From the NCBI GenBank assembly GCA_026545225.1, contig CM048852.1, forward strand, positions 54,133,146-54,197,145: a stretch of 64,000 bases of DNA, given 5' to 3'. Below, one piece after another: positions 21,382-33,429 of this stretch. A program made the position numbers and the translations under genes. How positions within the stretch are numbered: position 1 is the first letter of the stretch; the number at the start of each line of letters is the position of its first letter. Origin of the DNA: Cornus controversa (Eukaryota > Streptophyta > Magnoliopsida > Cornales > Cornaceae). The notes under the pieces are model-generated. The model was not told the DNA's origin. It saw only the letters and a list, made by a program, of their open reading frames with translations, and made no database searches.

Positions 21382-21566
21382 ATATATATATATATATATA
21401 TATATATACAGCATTCAAAACTAAATTCCCAAGCGTTTTGCAAATTTACAAGGAGAAGAGTCAAAATTTAAGTCTAATAGCATTCATAGCGGCTAGCCAG
21501 ACCAAGCAAAACCTCCGGTCACTTTGAATAGCCTGGCTAAATAAGAGGCCTTACGCTTATAGCTAA

Positions 21567-23267
21567 TTTGGTATGCAAGAATGAAGTTAGAAATAAAATG
21601 AAATGATCATTTTTATTTTAATGTTTGGCTGCAAATAGAAAATAATATAGGAATGAAATGATAATATTTTCTAATATATGTTATACTTTTTTATAAAGGG
21701 AGCTGATATTGGCACTCCACCAATATCCTCTGGCACTCCACTCCTATATTTTTGTAAAGTAAAATTACAAAAGTGGTCATATGTTATAACATTTTAGGTT
21801 CTTATATTTTTAGTACCCTAATTGCCCTTCTAATTCAAGACTCAATTTTAATTTAATTTTATTTTTCTTAAACAAAAGTTTTTTCAATTTTTTTACTTTA
21901 GGTTTACAATATAACAATCCACTTATTACCACCCAAATACTATAATTTAGACATTTTTCAATTGAAACTTGTTGTTCGTGTCCTTATCCTATATAACTCA
22001 AAGAATCCAAAATTTAAAATATTTTATTTTTATTCACCAAACATGTAATTTATTTTCCATGTGTGTTATTTATAAAATAACATAAAATAAAATTTTGAAA
22101 CATACCATCAATTTGTGAACAAACAAAATAGAAAGGAAGGAGGAGAAAATAAAAGGCAAATGAAGAAAAATATCATATTAATTTTTTTATTTTTATCTTT
22201 TGAAATTTTGGCGCAAAGGCTCCTTAATTAAATTAAGACAACTACAATTGAAAAAATATTTTATAGAGTCATGTTTTTCTCTTTTCATTTTTTAATTTCT
22301 AAAAGTTCTCTATTAAAATAAAAAAGATTTCCTTAGTTTTCTTTAAGAACTATATATCATAATTTTTATTCAAGTGAAATTAAATTTTCTTTTGATTTTA
22401 AATATAATTAATTTTTTTTCAAATAGGTTTTATTCATTGATATAATGTTTGTTTCCAACTCAAATACATTTTTAATATTTGTCTAGGTAATCTATTATTA
22501 ACAATTTCTTCCCAACTTATCTAATCATGTAACTTTTATTATCTGAATCAAATACATTTGATTGATACTCTCTAAATCATTATATTGAATCCTAAACTTT
22601 TTTACTTCTAAAATAAATATTGATAAATTGATTCAACATGAAAAAATAATATTTTTAAAATCAACGAAGAAATATTTTCACACCAAGAAAGAACGTGAGA
22701 GAGAAGTTATAATTTGGAGTTAAGAATTCTAACATTATCAAATAAGGACAATTAGGGTATTAAAAATATAAGAATCAATATTGTATAGTAGAGGGATACC
22801 TTTGTAATTGTACTTTACAAAAAGATAGAAATGAAGTGCCAAAGGATATTGGTGGAGTGCCAATATCAGCTCCCTTTTATAAAACATAATCAATTTTAAA
22901 AATGAAACATTTGGACAACTTTAATTTAATTATCATGTAAAAAAAAATTAATTACTCATTCAATTAAAAATTTTTAAATTAAGATATAATCCGTCTTTTA
23001 ATTCTAGTCAAGAGATTAATATAATCTTTTATACGAAAAAAATTAATACTTTATTAAAAATTAAAAGTGATAAAACAAGAACCTTCCTTTTTTTCACAAC
23101 TTAAAATATAGCAAGTTATATATGGGCATGTGAAATGTATATATATATAGGCATGTCACAAGTCTATAACATACATATTATATATATAGAGAAAGAGAAA
23201 TTAACGTTAATTACCTATTTTATATATATATACACACACGAGAGAGAAATGAATTTTATATACCTAT

Positions 23268-23304
<37 letters not shown>

Positions 23305-23547
23305 TGGGGTGAGTTGTAAAAGAGGGAGAGAAATTAATGAAGAGAGAGAGGATGATTTTAATAAGAAGTGGGAATGGAACGGTCATTCCATAACTCAAAA
23401 AAATGAATGATTTTGTTAGAATAAACATTCTAAAGGATTGAATAGGAATGACCATTTCATTTATAATGTAGCACAACAAACAAGAGAAAGGGAATCAATC
23501 AAAATTGGAATGACCATTTCATTCTACCTTCATTCCTGCGTACCAAA
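21567..23547. mobile_element. Miniature DNA element (PIF/Harbinger-like or similar), split by a MULE element
   Basis: The outer ends are inverted repeats: TTTGGTATGCAAGAATGAAG at the left and, read inward, TTTGGTACGCAGGAATGAAG at the right. They are flanked by CTAA (21563-21566 and 23548-23551), containing a TAA as expected of PIF/Harbinger; this class call is tentative. The interior repeats GGAATGACCATTTCATT-like words near both ends and has a (TA)n array at 23271-23302. A separate MULE-type element occupies 21698-22874, so the outer element itself is about 0.8 kb. Confidence 0.7.
21698..22874. mobile_element. MULE-type non-autonomous element with long terminal inverted repeats
   Basis: The terminal repeats start GGGAGCTGATATTGGCACTC on both ends and stay recognisably complementary for well over 100 bp. 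The element is bounded by a perfect 9-bp target duplication TTTTATAAA (21689-21697 and 22875-22883), as for Mutator-like elements. Its 1,177 bp carry no recognisable transposase. It interrupts the miniature element at 21567-23547 and is therefore the younger of the two. Confidence 0.88.
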
Positions 23548-23551
23548 CTAA

Positions 23552-24388
23552 CCATTACTGCTAATTGTTTGGCTGAATCTAGTCAAGCAACTAGCCAATT
23601 ATTTGTATTTTTTCACTTGAACATTTATAAATTTTACTTCACATTGAATTTTTTGATAAAATTATTTTAGTTAAATAAATAAATTTCAAGAGCTTCAATT
23701 TGAGTATTACTTATTATAAGTTTCAACATAATTTTTTTAAAAATAATTTTTATTAAAATATTATTATCATTGATTAATAAAAATTTAAAAAAATGTTATG
23801 AAGCAAAATTCTATAAATCATATATAAAATATTGACGTGACCGGTTAGGATTTGAATTAGGAGGTGAATATCCTAAGAATACATTTTTTTATTAATTTGT
23901 TGTCTAAGTGGGGACACTAGCTTCTTTACTATTGCTATTCATGCTTTTGAAACACTTAGAAATGTGTCTTTATTGACTACTGGATTGGAAATTGTTCCGA
24001 ATTCAAAATAAATTTGTTTATTTTTAATCTTTTTTTAGTTTGACAAAAACTCACACCACTTTTTGTTTTTGATCTTACAGGATGTTGAGTCATAGTAAGT
24101 TTCTATTTTGAAAGATGGGAAAGTAAGATAGCGTTACAGTATTTCCTAATACATATATGACTGGCGTCATAAGAGGGAGGGAGCTGTTGATAGCCTTTTT
24201 GGCGGAGAAAAATGTTACTCACTATATATATATAATCCAATAATTCCATGTAGGAGGCTGATCATCATGAAAGAAGAAAAGAATCTTATAGGTGTTCGGA
24301 TTTGCTTTTGCAACAACCAAGGCTGCTTACCAAGAACGAATAAAGCAACTCAATAACCACTAAAATGAACCCCCAAAAAAGCGCACAC

Positions 24389-24433
<45 letters not shown>

Positions 24434-24548
24434 CCTATGTTAAGCAGTCATAGATTAGTATCTGATTCTTGGTCGGTTGGTCTTCTTCATTTATTGAGTA
24501 ATCAGTGGAGGTGTGTATTACTTGTAGTGATCCCGAAATTGCCGATAA

Positions 24549-24588
<40 letters not shown>

Positions 24589-25798
24589 TGTTGGGTAACT
24601 GAAAAAAGATGGTCAAGACAAGAAAAGAGTTGTGCACGAAGAGGAAACAAGTCGAAGGATGGCTCCGAAATCCAAGCAAAATCTACTCTCTTCATGACTT
24701 CATGTTGGTGCCCACTTCGGTATGCGTGAAATTCTCTCTCTAGATCTGTATGTACAGCAGCAGCTTTCTCTTTTCTAACGTCCTTATAACTCTCTCTCTA
24801 TATATATATATGCGCATGTATACATATATATATATATATATAGGATACATCTTACAGGTGTAGAAACTAGAAAGAGACTCAGATTCCGAGCTGTTCGATC
24901 TGAGTACTCCTCACGTTCTCCCAAATAAATGAGATCAATGATGGTCATTTTTCCCATAAGAAATCCCTCGACCTTAACCATAAACAATAGAGTAATAATA
25001 AAAAGCTTCCCTTAATGGGAGTAAAAGAGAAGCGAATAGATCGGCTTTAATTTCCTTGTATATACAGTAGCTACGACTATGTGTTCCATCCACTTTTACA
25101 TACCAGCTGTCTGTAATTCTTCAAATGTATGGACTACAGAGGGATCCAGAAAACAAGTACAATGATACACTATTAAGAGCCTTTGGAATATATTGTGACT
25201 ATATTAGTACTGGTTTAAAGTTTCTAACTACATGACTGTGTGTTTAATGAAGTTTGTACATCACTGGTTCGGCTATATTAGTACTTGTTTTTGAGTGACT
25301 ACATCACTGTGTGTATAAACCTTTTATCATTAATTTTCTTTTAAATTATAAAAATGCATGTGCTCATTTTCACATATACCTCTACACAAATATAGTCACA
25401 ATGTCGTGTATTATAACTTTTATCGAGAAAAAAAAATTCTTGATAAATATTGTTTACAAAATGATCGGCTGAAGAGTACACTACATTGTGACTATATTAG
25501 TACTTGTTTGCCTAACATTGGGTTTTTAAATATGAAATATAGCTAACGAATTATCACGAATCAAATCGAATTTTTTGCACTCTAATCCATAATTCGATCT
25601 GTGATGTGATTTACAAATTTTTATTTTTTAAATCCATCACCAATCCATTAATCTTGAAAATTCGATACTATCCACACAGAACGGAACAAATTAACGGATT
25701 TTTTGCCCACTCCTAATGGTGGGTCGCATCTCCATAATTGAAAATTAGTATTGCAAGGCGCAAGAGACCACCATTGTCGACAAGGAATTTTTTTTGCA
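23552..25798. other. Intergenic, AT-rich; no gene seen
   Basis: Contains (CT)n-(TA)n near 24391-24433, (TA)n at 24551-24586, and (TA) tracts at 24799-24842. A CATTGTGACTATATTAGTACTTGTTT-like phrase recurs at about 25190, 25270 and 25485. No known miRNA hairpin or coding exon was recognised. Confidence 0.45.
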
Positions 25799-25806
25799 AG
25801 AAATAT

Positions 25807-26284
25807 TAGGGGTGACAATGGATCGGATTAGACATAATCCTAATCCGTCGGTGAATATGTAATCCAATTCCATCTGCGAAAAAGACTCAATTCGATCCGA
25901 TCTGCGAAATAACGGATTGAATTGGATTAAATTAATGAATTGGACTTAATCTAAACAACCAATATAATTATTTTTTAACTCGGACTTAATAACAATTTTT
26001 TAGCCTAAAAGATATAAGATATTATTATTATTAAAAGTTACAAGATATTATAATATATATATATATATATATAATTATATACATATAATAAATATTATAT
26101 ATTCTAATAGATTGCCATAGATCGAATTCACTGATCGAATCGAATTTTTGACCCCTAATTCGTAATCTGAATTGTGGCCTACACATTCTTCTTTTCTAAA
26201 TCTGCAATCGATCCGTTAGTCATTCAATTTGATCCGATCGCACAGATCAAATTCATAGATTCATAGATTTTTTGTGCACCCGTA
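25807..26284. mobile_element. hAT (Ac-like) miniature element, 478 bp
   Basis: The ends TAGGGGTGACAATGGATCGG and, read inward, TACGGGTGCACAAAAAATCT have the TAGGGGTG pattern of Ac-like hAT ends. A perfect 8-bp target duplication AGAAATAT lies at 25799-25806 and 26285-26292. Inside are repeated GGATCGGATT/AATCCGATCC-type words and a (TA)n run at about 26052-26075. It has no coding capacity. Confidence 0.88.
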
Positions 26285-26292
26285 AGAAATAT

Positions 26293-27253
26293 CAAGTTTG
26301 AGTAAAGTAACCAACTAATTTTAAAAAATTATTCTTATATTTTTTGAATGTCAATTAAACTTCACATATATATGATGCCACTTGATTGAATTCATATATA
26401 TCTAATTTCAGCCTCTCTAGTTAGCAGAATACATTTTGTTATTTTGCATTAGATGTCCTAGAGCGTGATAATTCATTATTTGGTGCATGTTCTTTTTTTT
26501 TTTAACAATACTTGACTCTCTACACGGGTTGGAAATAAGCTCCTCCGTAATACTTTTGTGTGCAACGTATACAATTTTTCTGCACACGTGTATCAAAAAA
26601 GTTAACAAAATTATGCATCAGTGTAAATGATTTTGATCATTTCACATCAACGCACAATGTCAAAATAGGAAGAGGAATCATGCGATTAATGTTTTTACAA
26701 CTCATTTTTAATTTTTTTTATTTATAAAAGTTTGTTTTTCTTACAGAAAAACATCTTTTTGACTCCATATCAGCATAAATTTGCTTTCAAACTTTCTTGT
26801 TACTGTAATTTTCTTCGTTGGTTAGACTATCAAAAGCATATAGATATGTTTAAGTAATATCATATAAAAAAATAAAGAGCATGAACATATAAGTAGGAGT
26901 CTCTTGTTTACAGTCAATGTGGACCAATACAAGAGTGACACTCCTTAAAACTTTTAAAAAATTAAAGATGAATCAAACGAGTTAAATTTTAAGGGTTATC
27001 CAAAATCAACATCGTCTCACATTTCCATGTCAGACGCATCATCTTCGTCGTCATCATCACTTTGCCAACCATTCCTATCGTATCTCCTTCAACCTCTTCT
27101 TCCCTTATAGACTCTCTCTACCTAAGATAAAAACAAACAAAAGATATATGATGGCTCAACCACATCTGAAAGGGGGTATTTCTAGCGAAGCATGGGTAAG
27201 AGGCAAACACGACACCCTCGTGAGACCCATGCAAAGCGAGACTACGTCTCAAC
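26293..27253. other. Intergenic; no gene seen
   Basis: AT-rich sequence without recognisable coding segments. A somewhat GC-richer patch at 27000-27250 has short open frames but no family resemblance. Confidence 0.4.
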
Positions 27254-27723
27254 AGAAAGAGGAAACAATAACACGTAGGAAAAGAAAGCAGTGATGTCAA
27301 TTCAAGGAGTAAACTTTCTTAAATTTCTTTTGAAATTGATCCAAACCTCACTTTTTTTCGTTTACGGCGATATCTGTAACAAAATGTTAAAAATTTATGT
27401 AACACAAGATGTTGAGCGTCAAAGATGACTGGAGATAAAAAAATAATAATAATCATGTTTTAGAGACTGATGACCTCAGCAGTGCTGGACAGAAAGAGGA
27501 AACAATAACACGCAGGAAAAGAAAGCAGTGATGTCAATCCAATGAGCAAACTTTCTCAAATTTCTTTTGAAATTGATCCAAACCTTACTTTTTTTCGTTT
27601 ACGGCGATATCTGTAACAAAATGTTAATTTATGTAACACAAGATGTTGAGCGTCAAAGATGACTGGAGATAAAAAAATAATAATAATCATGTTTTAGAGA
27701 CTGATGACCTCAGCAGTGCTGGA
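27254..27723. repeat. Tandem duplication, two ~235-bp units
   Basis: Unit 1 (27254-27490) and unit 2 (27491-27723) both start AGAAAGAGGAAACAATAACA and end in CTGATGACCTCAGCAGTGCT followed by GGA. They are nearly identical apart from a few substitutions and a 4-base length difference near ATGTTAA. The duplication is therefore recent. Confidence 0.9.
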
Positions 27724-27837
27724 GATTTAGTCCAACGGTCTCTGCGCATTCCAACAACTGATAAGTTCGGCGTAGATGAAAAAAGATCTCAGTATTTGTT
27801 GAACCATCATCCTTGTAAAAGAGGTCAGTTAGAAGTA

Positions 27838-28048
27838 GGCCCTGTTTGACAGAACTTTTGCTTCGACTTTTACGCAAAAGAAAAAGAGAAGCAGAAGCTA
27901 AATCAGGAAGTTGGTACCCCCAACTTCCTTTAAATGTTCTTTTTGGATTCCGAAACTCTTCCGCCTTACCAATTCAAATACTTTCCAAAACGGCTTTTGA
28001 ATTTGAAAAGCCAAAAGTCGCTTTTCAAAAGTCAATCCAAACAGGGCT
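27838..28048. mobile_element. Small miniature element (Tourist/PIF- or hAT-like), 211 bp
   Basis: The ends GGCCCTGTTTGACAGAACTT and, read inward, AGCCCTGTTTGGATTGACTT are imperfect inverted repeats of the CCCTGTTTG kind that is widespread in plant miniature elements. GTA flanks both sides (27835-27837 and 28049-28051), compatible with a 3-bp duplication. Superfamily is uncertain. No coding capacity. Confidence 0.65.
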
Positions 28049-28051
28049 GTA

Positions 28052-28634
28052 ATATATGAGACACTGTATATGCAAACCTTTAAATAACCTGGGAAATCCT
28101 ATCATTGACCCATCTTTATTTTAAAATTTTTTTTTATAGGTGTTACTCTTTTATTGGTCCATATCGACAATAAATAGGAGGCTCCTAAAGAGAAGATTTT
28201 GTTTATACATAATTTTTTTATCTTTTATATGTATCTTTGGATTAAATAAATTAAAAAATAAGATTCAATAAATTAAATAATATCTTATTTTAAGAATTAA
28301 AAAGATTGAAAACTCTATTTTTATTTAATAATAGTATATATATAGATAATAAATTTTTTTTTTTTTCCGGAAGGTGATAATAATCCGTTTTATTAGTGAG
28401 AAATGTTTCATTTCGAGATTAGATCTTTCTTTTGTGGCGTCTGTTGACTGAACCCATTGAATGCCCAGCCAATGGCTATAGACTTTTTTGAAAGATGAAA
28501 GTAGCATCCAATGATATTACCTTTTCATTGTTTGAAGAGCTACGGAAATTGGAATTGACCTTACCTTTCAAAGATGACCTATTTGAAGCCCGCGTGGCAT
28601 TCTATCTGATCTGTGAACTCAAGGATATACAGTG
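28052..28634. other. Intergenic; no gene seen
   Basis: AT-rich sequence between two miniature elements, with a poly-T run near 28352-28366. A short frame after 28495 has no family resemblance and runs into the next element. Confidence 0.4.
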
Positions 28635-28643
28635 GTACATTAT

Positions 28644-28932
28644 AGACAATACTTACTTACTTACTCATCGGTGTGTAGGTGAACCCTTCTGACCGTTGAT
28701 ATGTCCCAATAAAAAATTAACACATCATCTTTAATTATAAAATTAAATTTAAAATGCAATAAATAAGTATAATAAATGAAATTTAAAATGTAATAAATAA
28801 GTATAATAAATGAGATTGACCTCATTTATTATACTTATTTATTATACTTTAAAATTGACGTGTTCAATTTTTATTGGGATATATCGGTCAGGAGGGCTCA
28901 CTTACACATTGGTGAGTAAGTAAGTATTATCC
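28644..28932. mobile_element. Fold-back miniature element, MULE-type, copy 2
   Basis: Same family as 21096-21381: left end AGACAATACTTACTTACTCA, right end read inward GGATAATACTTACTTACTCA, and the same internal tandem ~35-bp unit with its inverted copy. A perfect 9-bp target duplication GTACATTAT lies at 28635-28643 and 28933-28941, pointing to the Mutator superfamily. Confidence 0.88.
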
Positions 28933-28941
28933 GTACATTAT

Positions 28942-29749
28942 TTTATAATGACGATCCGATTGGTCCAAGCAAACAACTAATTAAAGTAAATATTTGACGT
29001 GAGTGTTTTATCATATTTTTGTCTTAATATGGAATGAATATGGTAGACATAAAGATTCTCTATTTTACACTAAGTTATCTCCTTTTTATATTTAGTCTGG
29101 GATATCAACGATAGAACTTCTCTTTATATTTAGTCTACGATATCAACGATAGATCTTAGATACTGACAGTAAAAGAGTTAAGAATTCGAGTAAATATGTA
29201 TTACAGAATCTGATTTAACGACAAAGGACAAAAGCATGTCCTTATAGTATGGTTGAAAAGGAATGCTCGAGGTGACAGATAAGCAGAAAAGAAATTAGTT
29301 TGCGAAAACTAAATATCACTCATACATCGACACGTACATTCTGTGCAAGAGTCACACCTAATAATTTGTAAATTTGATGGACAGACTTGTTTGTTAGACA
29401 AACCTGCACTTATCAAATGCGATCTAGCCAGCATTACTTGGTGGGACAATGCATGTGACAGAAAATAGAAGTTCAAATCTTATTATTCAAGAAAACATAA
29501 GATTCAAAATACATCATTTGGACATTGCAAATTTTCTTCCTAATACCTCAAATATTGCTTATTTTATTAATACTTTTACAATGTAGTTTACACAATATTA
29601 TACATATATTTGTTAGAAATGGGCATCTTAAATATATTGTTAAACCTTAGAAGAAAAAAAATATTGTTAAATATTTTATTTTTGTACTTTTACAATAATC
29701 GCATCTTCAATATTTTAACTTAAGAGGCCAGTAAAATTGGTATCAAATT

Positions 29750-29796
<47 letters not shown>

Positions 29797-31100
29797 CTTT
29801 AAATTTAAGTATTTCCCATTGAAATTTGGCAAATATAAATTCAAAATCCTTTATTTCGGTCAATCAATACATATAGAGTACAAATGTACAATGCATTAGC
29901 TGAAATTTAAAATTTTATTCAATGAAAATAATTGCAGGGAGGAATGGAATTGATAGAGACCTAACCTCTAACTTTATGAGCAGGTTTGGCAGTTTTCCAA
30001 CATAAATTGCAGTTTGAACAATAACCATAGATACATTGAACCAAGCAATATTGCACTTACCTAGCTTGTTGACATTGACAAGATCAAAATATTCACAAAA
30101 TTTTTGCTCTAGTTTGTTGTTTATATATTTACTAAAAGATAGTGGGGTTTCCATTAAAACTTGTATAAGCTTAAGCTTTTTGAAGTGGACTGTCTAGTTC
30201 TTCATAATGCAAAACAATTTTGGTTTGATTCTGTTGTCTTTTAATTATATTTGCATGTCAAGTCGCTGCCTGTGTTGAGCAAACAATCAATACAAAATCT
30301 TAGGTTTCTCTCTCTCTCTCGCTCTCTCTCTCTCTCAAACACACAGTATAGATTTTGTGTTGAGCTCCAGCTCCTCCATTGCTCACAAGCTAGCTGTTAA
30401 TTTGTGCATGGAATATATGGATGCTTGCGTGAGGAAGCACTTGGTTTAATTTGGTTATTCCTATTATATTTGCTCTTTTACGCCCATTATAGATAACTTA
30501 ATCAGAGAGAGATTGAGACATTGTTTGACTCATCCATTACAAAATTTATAATTATATATAGATTATTGATATTTAACTTGGATGAACTTAAAGACAAAGG
30601 CAGTGTTCCACGTAATGTTTTTGGAAAAGAAAAAGAGAGAGAGAAAAGCACATCAGTATTGCTGTCCAAGCGCGCGGATAACACGCTCTATCAGGTGTAC
30701 GTTTCCCACATTCATCCACATCCTAGGCTCATCTTGTGTTATTCTTATACACCCCTGATTGGAGCGTGCATCCCAAACCATATATATATATATATGTGTA
30801 TATATATATATGTATATGGACTAGTTTAAATGCACATGGATAAAAAATAAATTAAAATTTTATTATAACACCTAAAATATTGAAAATTATTATAACACAT
30901 CCAAACACATTAATTAAAACACCCACAACTATTTTCATTATGTAACATTGATAATATAAACTTACTTGTTGAAAAAAATAAAATCATAAGTTAATTATTA
31001 TTCAAATGGAATGAATCAAGTATAAACTATAAGAAATCAAAAGGTATAATTCTAACTATTCTTAAACAATCTATTACTATTCTTTTGAAAATTCTCAACA
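28942..31100. other. Intergenic, AT-rich; no gene seen
   Basis: Holds a long (TA)n at 29753-29795, (TC)n at about 30308-30336, and (TA)/(TG) tracts near 30780-30815. A stretch at 30340-30450 is less AT-rich but matched no miRNA I know. No coding exon was recognised. Confidence 0.45.
29753..29795. repeat. (TA)n microsatellite
   Basis: About 21 uninterrupted TA units, one of the longest of at least a dozen (TA)n arrays in the window. Others lie at 5405-5439, 23271-23302, 24551-24586, 38603-38638 and 46281-46312. Confidence 0.95.
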
Positions 31101-31109
31101 CTTTATCCT

Positions 31110-31785
31110 TTTTATATTTCTGAGTTCTTTTTCAAATAAATCATTCTCAAATGAAACTTCTTTGATAATTGTCACTACAAAACTGTTTTTGACTACGTCA
31201 TTTTTACTGTTGTCTATCTTGATCATAAAAAGAAACGATTTTCCTTTACAACTTGTCACTTTGTCATAAAATTCATTCATCTCCTCGTCCTACAAAAAAG
31301 AACAAAATTATTTTAGTAATATTGATACATTTTAAATGAATTATTTTATCCATAAATTTTATGAGTGAGGAAAAAAGTATTACCCGACTTTTTAACTGTA
31401 TTAGCTCATCTAGTGAACAATTTATTAATAATTGAGAATCATCAAATATTGTTAGATATGCATTATTTGTTATATCTTTGACTCAAAATTGTATCATAAA
31501 TCTGCATAAATGAGTATACTTCATTGATACATTATAATAAAGAATGACATATTTGTCATATTGTAATTTTTTTAAAAAAAATAGAATATTTAAACATATA
31601 ATAATACATTTGAAAGCATTAATTAGCGTCTTTTGTTTTGCAACTAGTACAACTGAGTCCATTCTTTCGTACTTCAACTTTCTTCTTGCATTGCTTACAT
31701 GCATTGTACCATTGTTTGAATGCATTTTTAATCTCTATAATTCTTGCTTCAAAAAATTAATGTGTTTTTTGCAATATGAGTGACA
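31110..31785 (-). pseudogene. Replication protein A (RPA1-like) C-terminal fragment
   Basis: Three minus-strand blocks in the right order recall the C-terminal OB-fold of RPA70-like proteins. Near 31750-31640 is a zinc-ribbon block, WYNACKQCKKKVEV then CTSCKTKD. Near 31465-31385 is NAYLTIFDDSQLLI with LDELIQLK, ending at a GT. Near 31291-31110 is MNEFYDKVTSCKGKSFLFMI followed by NSFVVTIIKE, preceded by a T-rich tract and AG. The order and junction-like sites suggest retained exon structure. One in-frame TGA just before the second block, and no N-terminal domains nearby, suggest a dead fragment. Plant Helitrons often carry RPA-like genes, so it may derive from one; I did not find Helitron ends. 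Confidence 0.55.
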
Positions 31786-32144
31786 AAATATATTTTTTTA
31801 ATAAAAATTAATTATAATCATGTGATATAATAAAGAAAAAATTAAATGAATATAGATCCATATTAATTTGTAATATAGATCCCGGTTGTGTTGGAAGAGT
31901 CAAACCTGAAATATAATATTATTTTTTATTTAATGTTCATTTAGATATAATAAAAAATATAAAGTGAATAATCTCAATATTGTGTGATAAGTTACCTTTG
32001 AATGTGTTGATTGACAAATGTGTCCCCGTTCATGGACTCCCGGGGATGTTTCTAGTAAACTTGTTTTCTCTTTCTCTTTCCTTTTCTTTTTCTTTCCTCT
32101 TCTTTTATACATAGTCGCTCTTACAACTTTGAAGGGCATACCAT

Positions 32145-33234
32145 CATGAGTGATGCCCTTGTCCTAACACTTGATGATGGGCTGCTTATATTAGGTTATC
32201 CTCCCCGCATCGACATTGTCATAAGGGGTATGTCCTTTCTTTATTTAGGCACATTTTTCCTCTTTAAAGGTTATGCCCATGCATTTTATTGCTCAAATAT
32301 GTAGGGGGCTCGCAAAAGCGATTGGAAAAGTCCCTTCTCAAGGGTAAAGGTGTCACATCATCTTCTTCTCCTTTTTCACAAAAAAGGCCAAGAACACTTG
32401 CGGTTACCGGAGCTGGGGACCTGTTGTCTCCTCCTTTAGTTGGGAACCTTCCCCGCACCACTGTTGTCACCCATGGGAGCATTCCGGACCCGGGCTCTTT
32501 TAGGGTGCCACAGACTCAGTTATTCGGCGGTAGTGCTTCGGGTTCGTTTGGGGTACCTACGACCCAGCTTTTTGGGAGTGGAGGCTCCCAGGCGTCTTTT
32601 TCGTCTGATGGCAGTGGTAAGTCGATGCTAAATGACCCAGCTAAACCACTAAATATGTCATTCCAGGTGATTTTTAGCAACTGGATAAGCTCGGGGTCCG
32701 TGCTTCCACTAGTCACCTATTAACCAATATGGCCAAGGTTCGAATCTTTTCTTACTTTGTTCTGTCGATCTCATCTTCTATGTGCTTATGCATATTTTGA
32801 TATTGTTCAACAGTGCGTGACATTCACCCACTCCATTTTTAACCGCTATATACGGACGGCGAATGAACTTGAGAAGTAGGAGGCTTTCTTTACAGACGAA
32901 CGCGCTTCTTTCGACACTCAGCATTATGTACTGAACTTTGAGATAGAGTCTCTCCGCGCCTCCTATGCCTCTCAAGGTGGGGAGATTGACATTCGCAATT
33001 CGCAGATCCTCTATGACAATGAGGAGATGGTGCATTGGAATGCTGACTTACTAGGGCTCAAAGCAACGACTATCGAAAAATTCAAGGACTCGTCTGATTT
33101 TGACAAGATATGTGACAAGTCCTATATTGAGGGCTTCAATTATTTTTGTACTATGGCTCAAGGCGAGTGACCGGAGACGAAATTCTCTCGTTTGCAGCTG
33201 AAAGGGAATGATGACGAAGAGTCTAATTCTTGAC
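32145..33234 (+). pseudogene. Antisense reading region of the gypsy fossil
   Basis: Plus-strand segments here run opposite to gag-pol. One open stretch (about 32289-32670) has a Ser/Lys-rich KGKGVTSSSSPFSQKRPR part. A later one (about 32815-33170) looks like a coiled coil ending near DFDKICDKSYIEGFNYF. This resembles the extra antisense ORF (gypsy-type putative plant transposon protein) found near the 3' end of Tat/Retand elements. It is worn and is not a host gene. Confidence 0.45.
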
Positions 33235-33429
33235 GCCCCATTTTACTTTTTAATTGCATTGTAACATTTTTCCTTTATAACACCCTTCCTCTTTGTAACA
33301 TTTTTCTTGATTAATGAGAAGTTATTTGTTTTTTTATTAAGGCCTTGCGCACTAGACTTGTTGTTAGATATTATTTCTTTAGGCAGTCTGTGCTCATATA
33401 TGGTCACTTGACCTTGTTCTTGGAACTCT

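Noticed and set aside
24600-24740. Possible miRNA precursor in a less AT-rich patch
   Set aside because: I compared it by memory with common conserved plant miRNAs (156, 159, 160, 164, 166, 167, 169, 171, 172, 390, 396, 398, 399) and found no match. No convincing hairpin was seen.
32289-32723. A 144-codon plus-strand frame taken at first for a host gene
   Set aside because: Its position opposite gag-pol and beside the minisatellite makes it the antisense region of a gypsy fossil.
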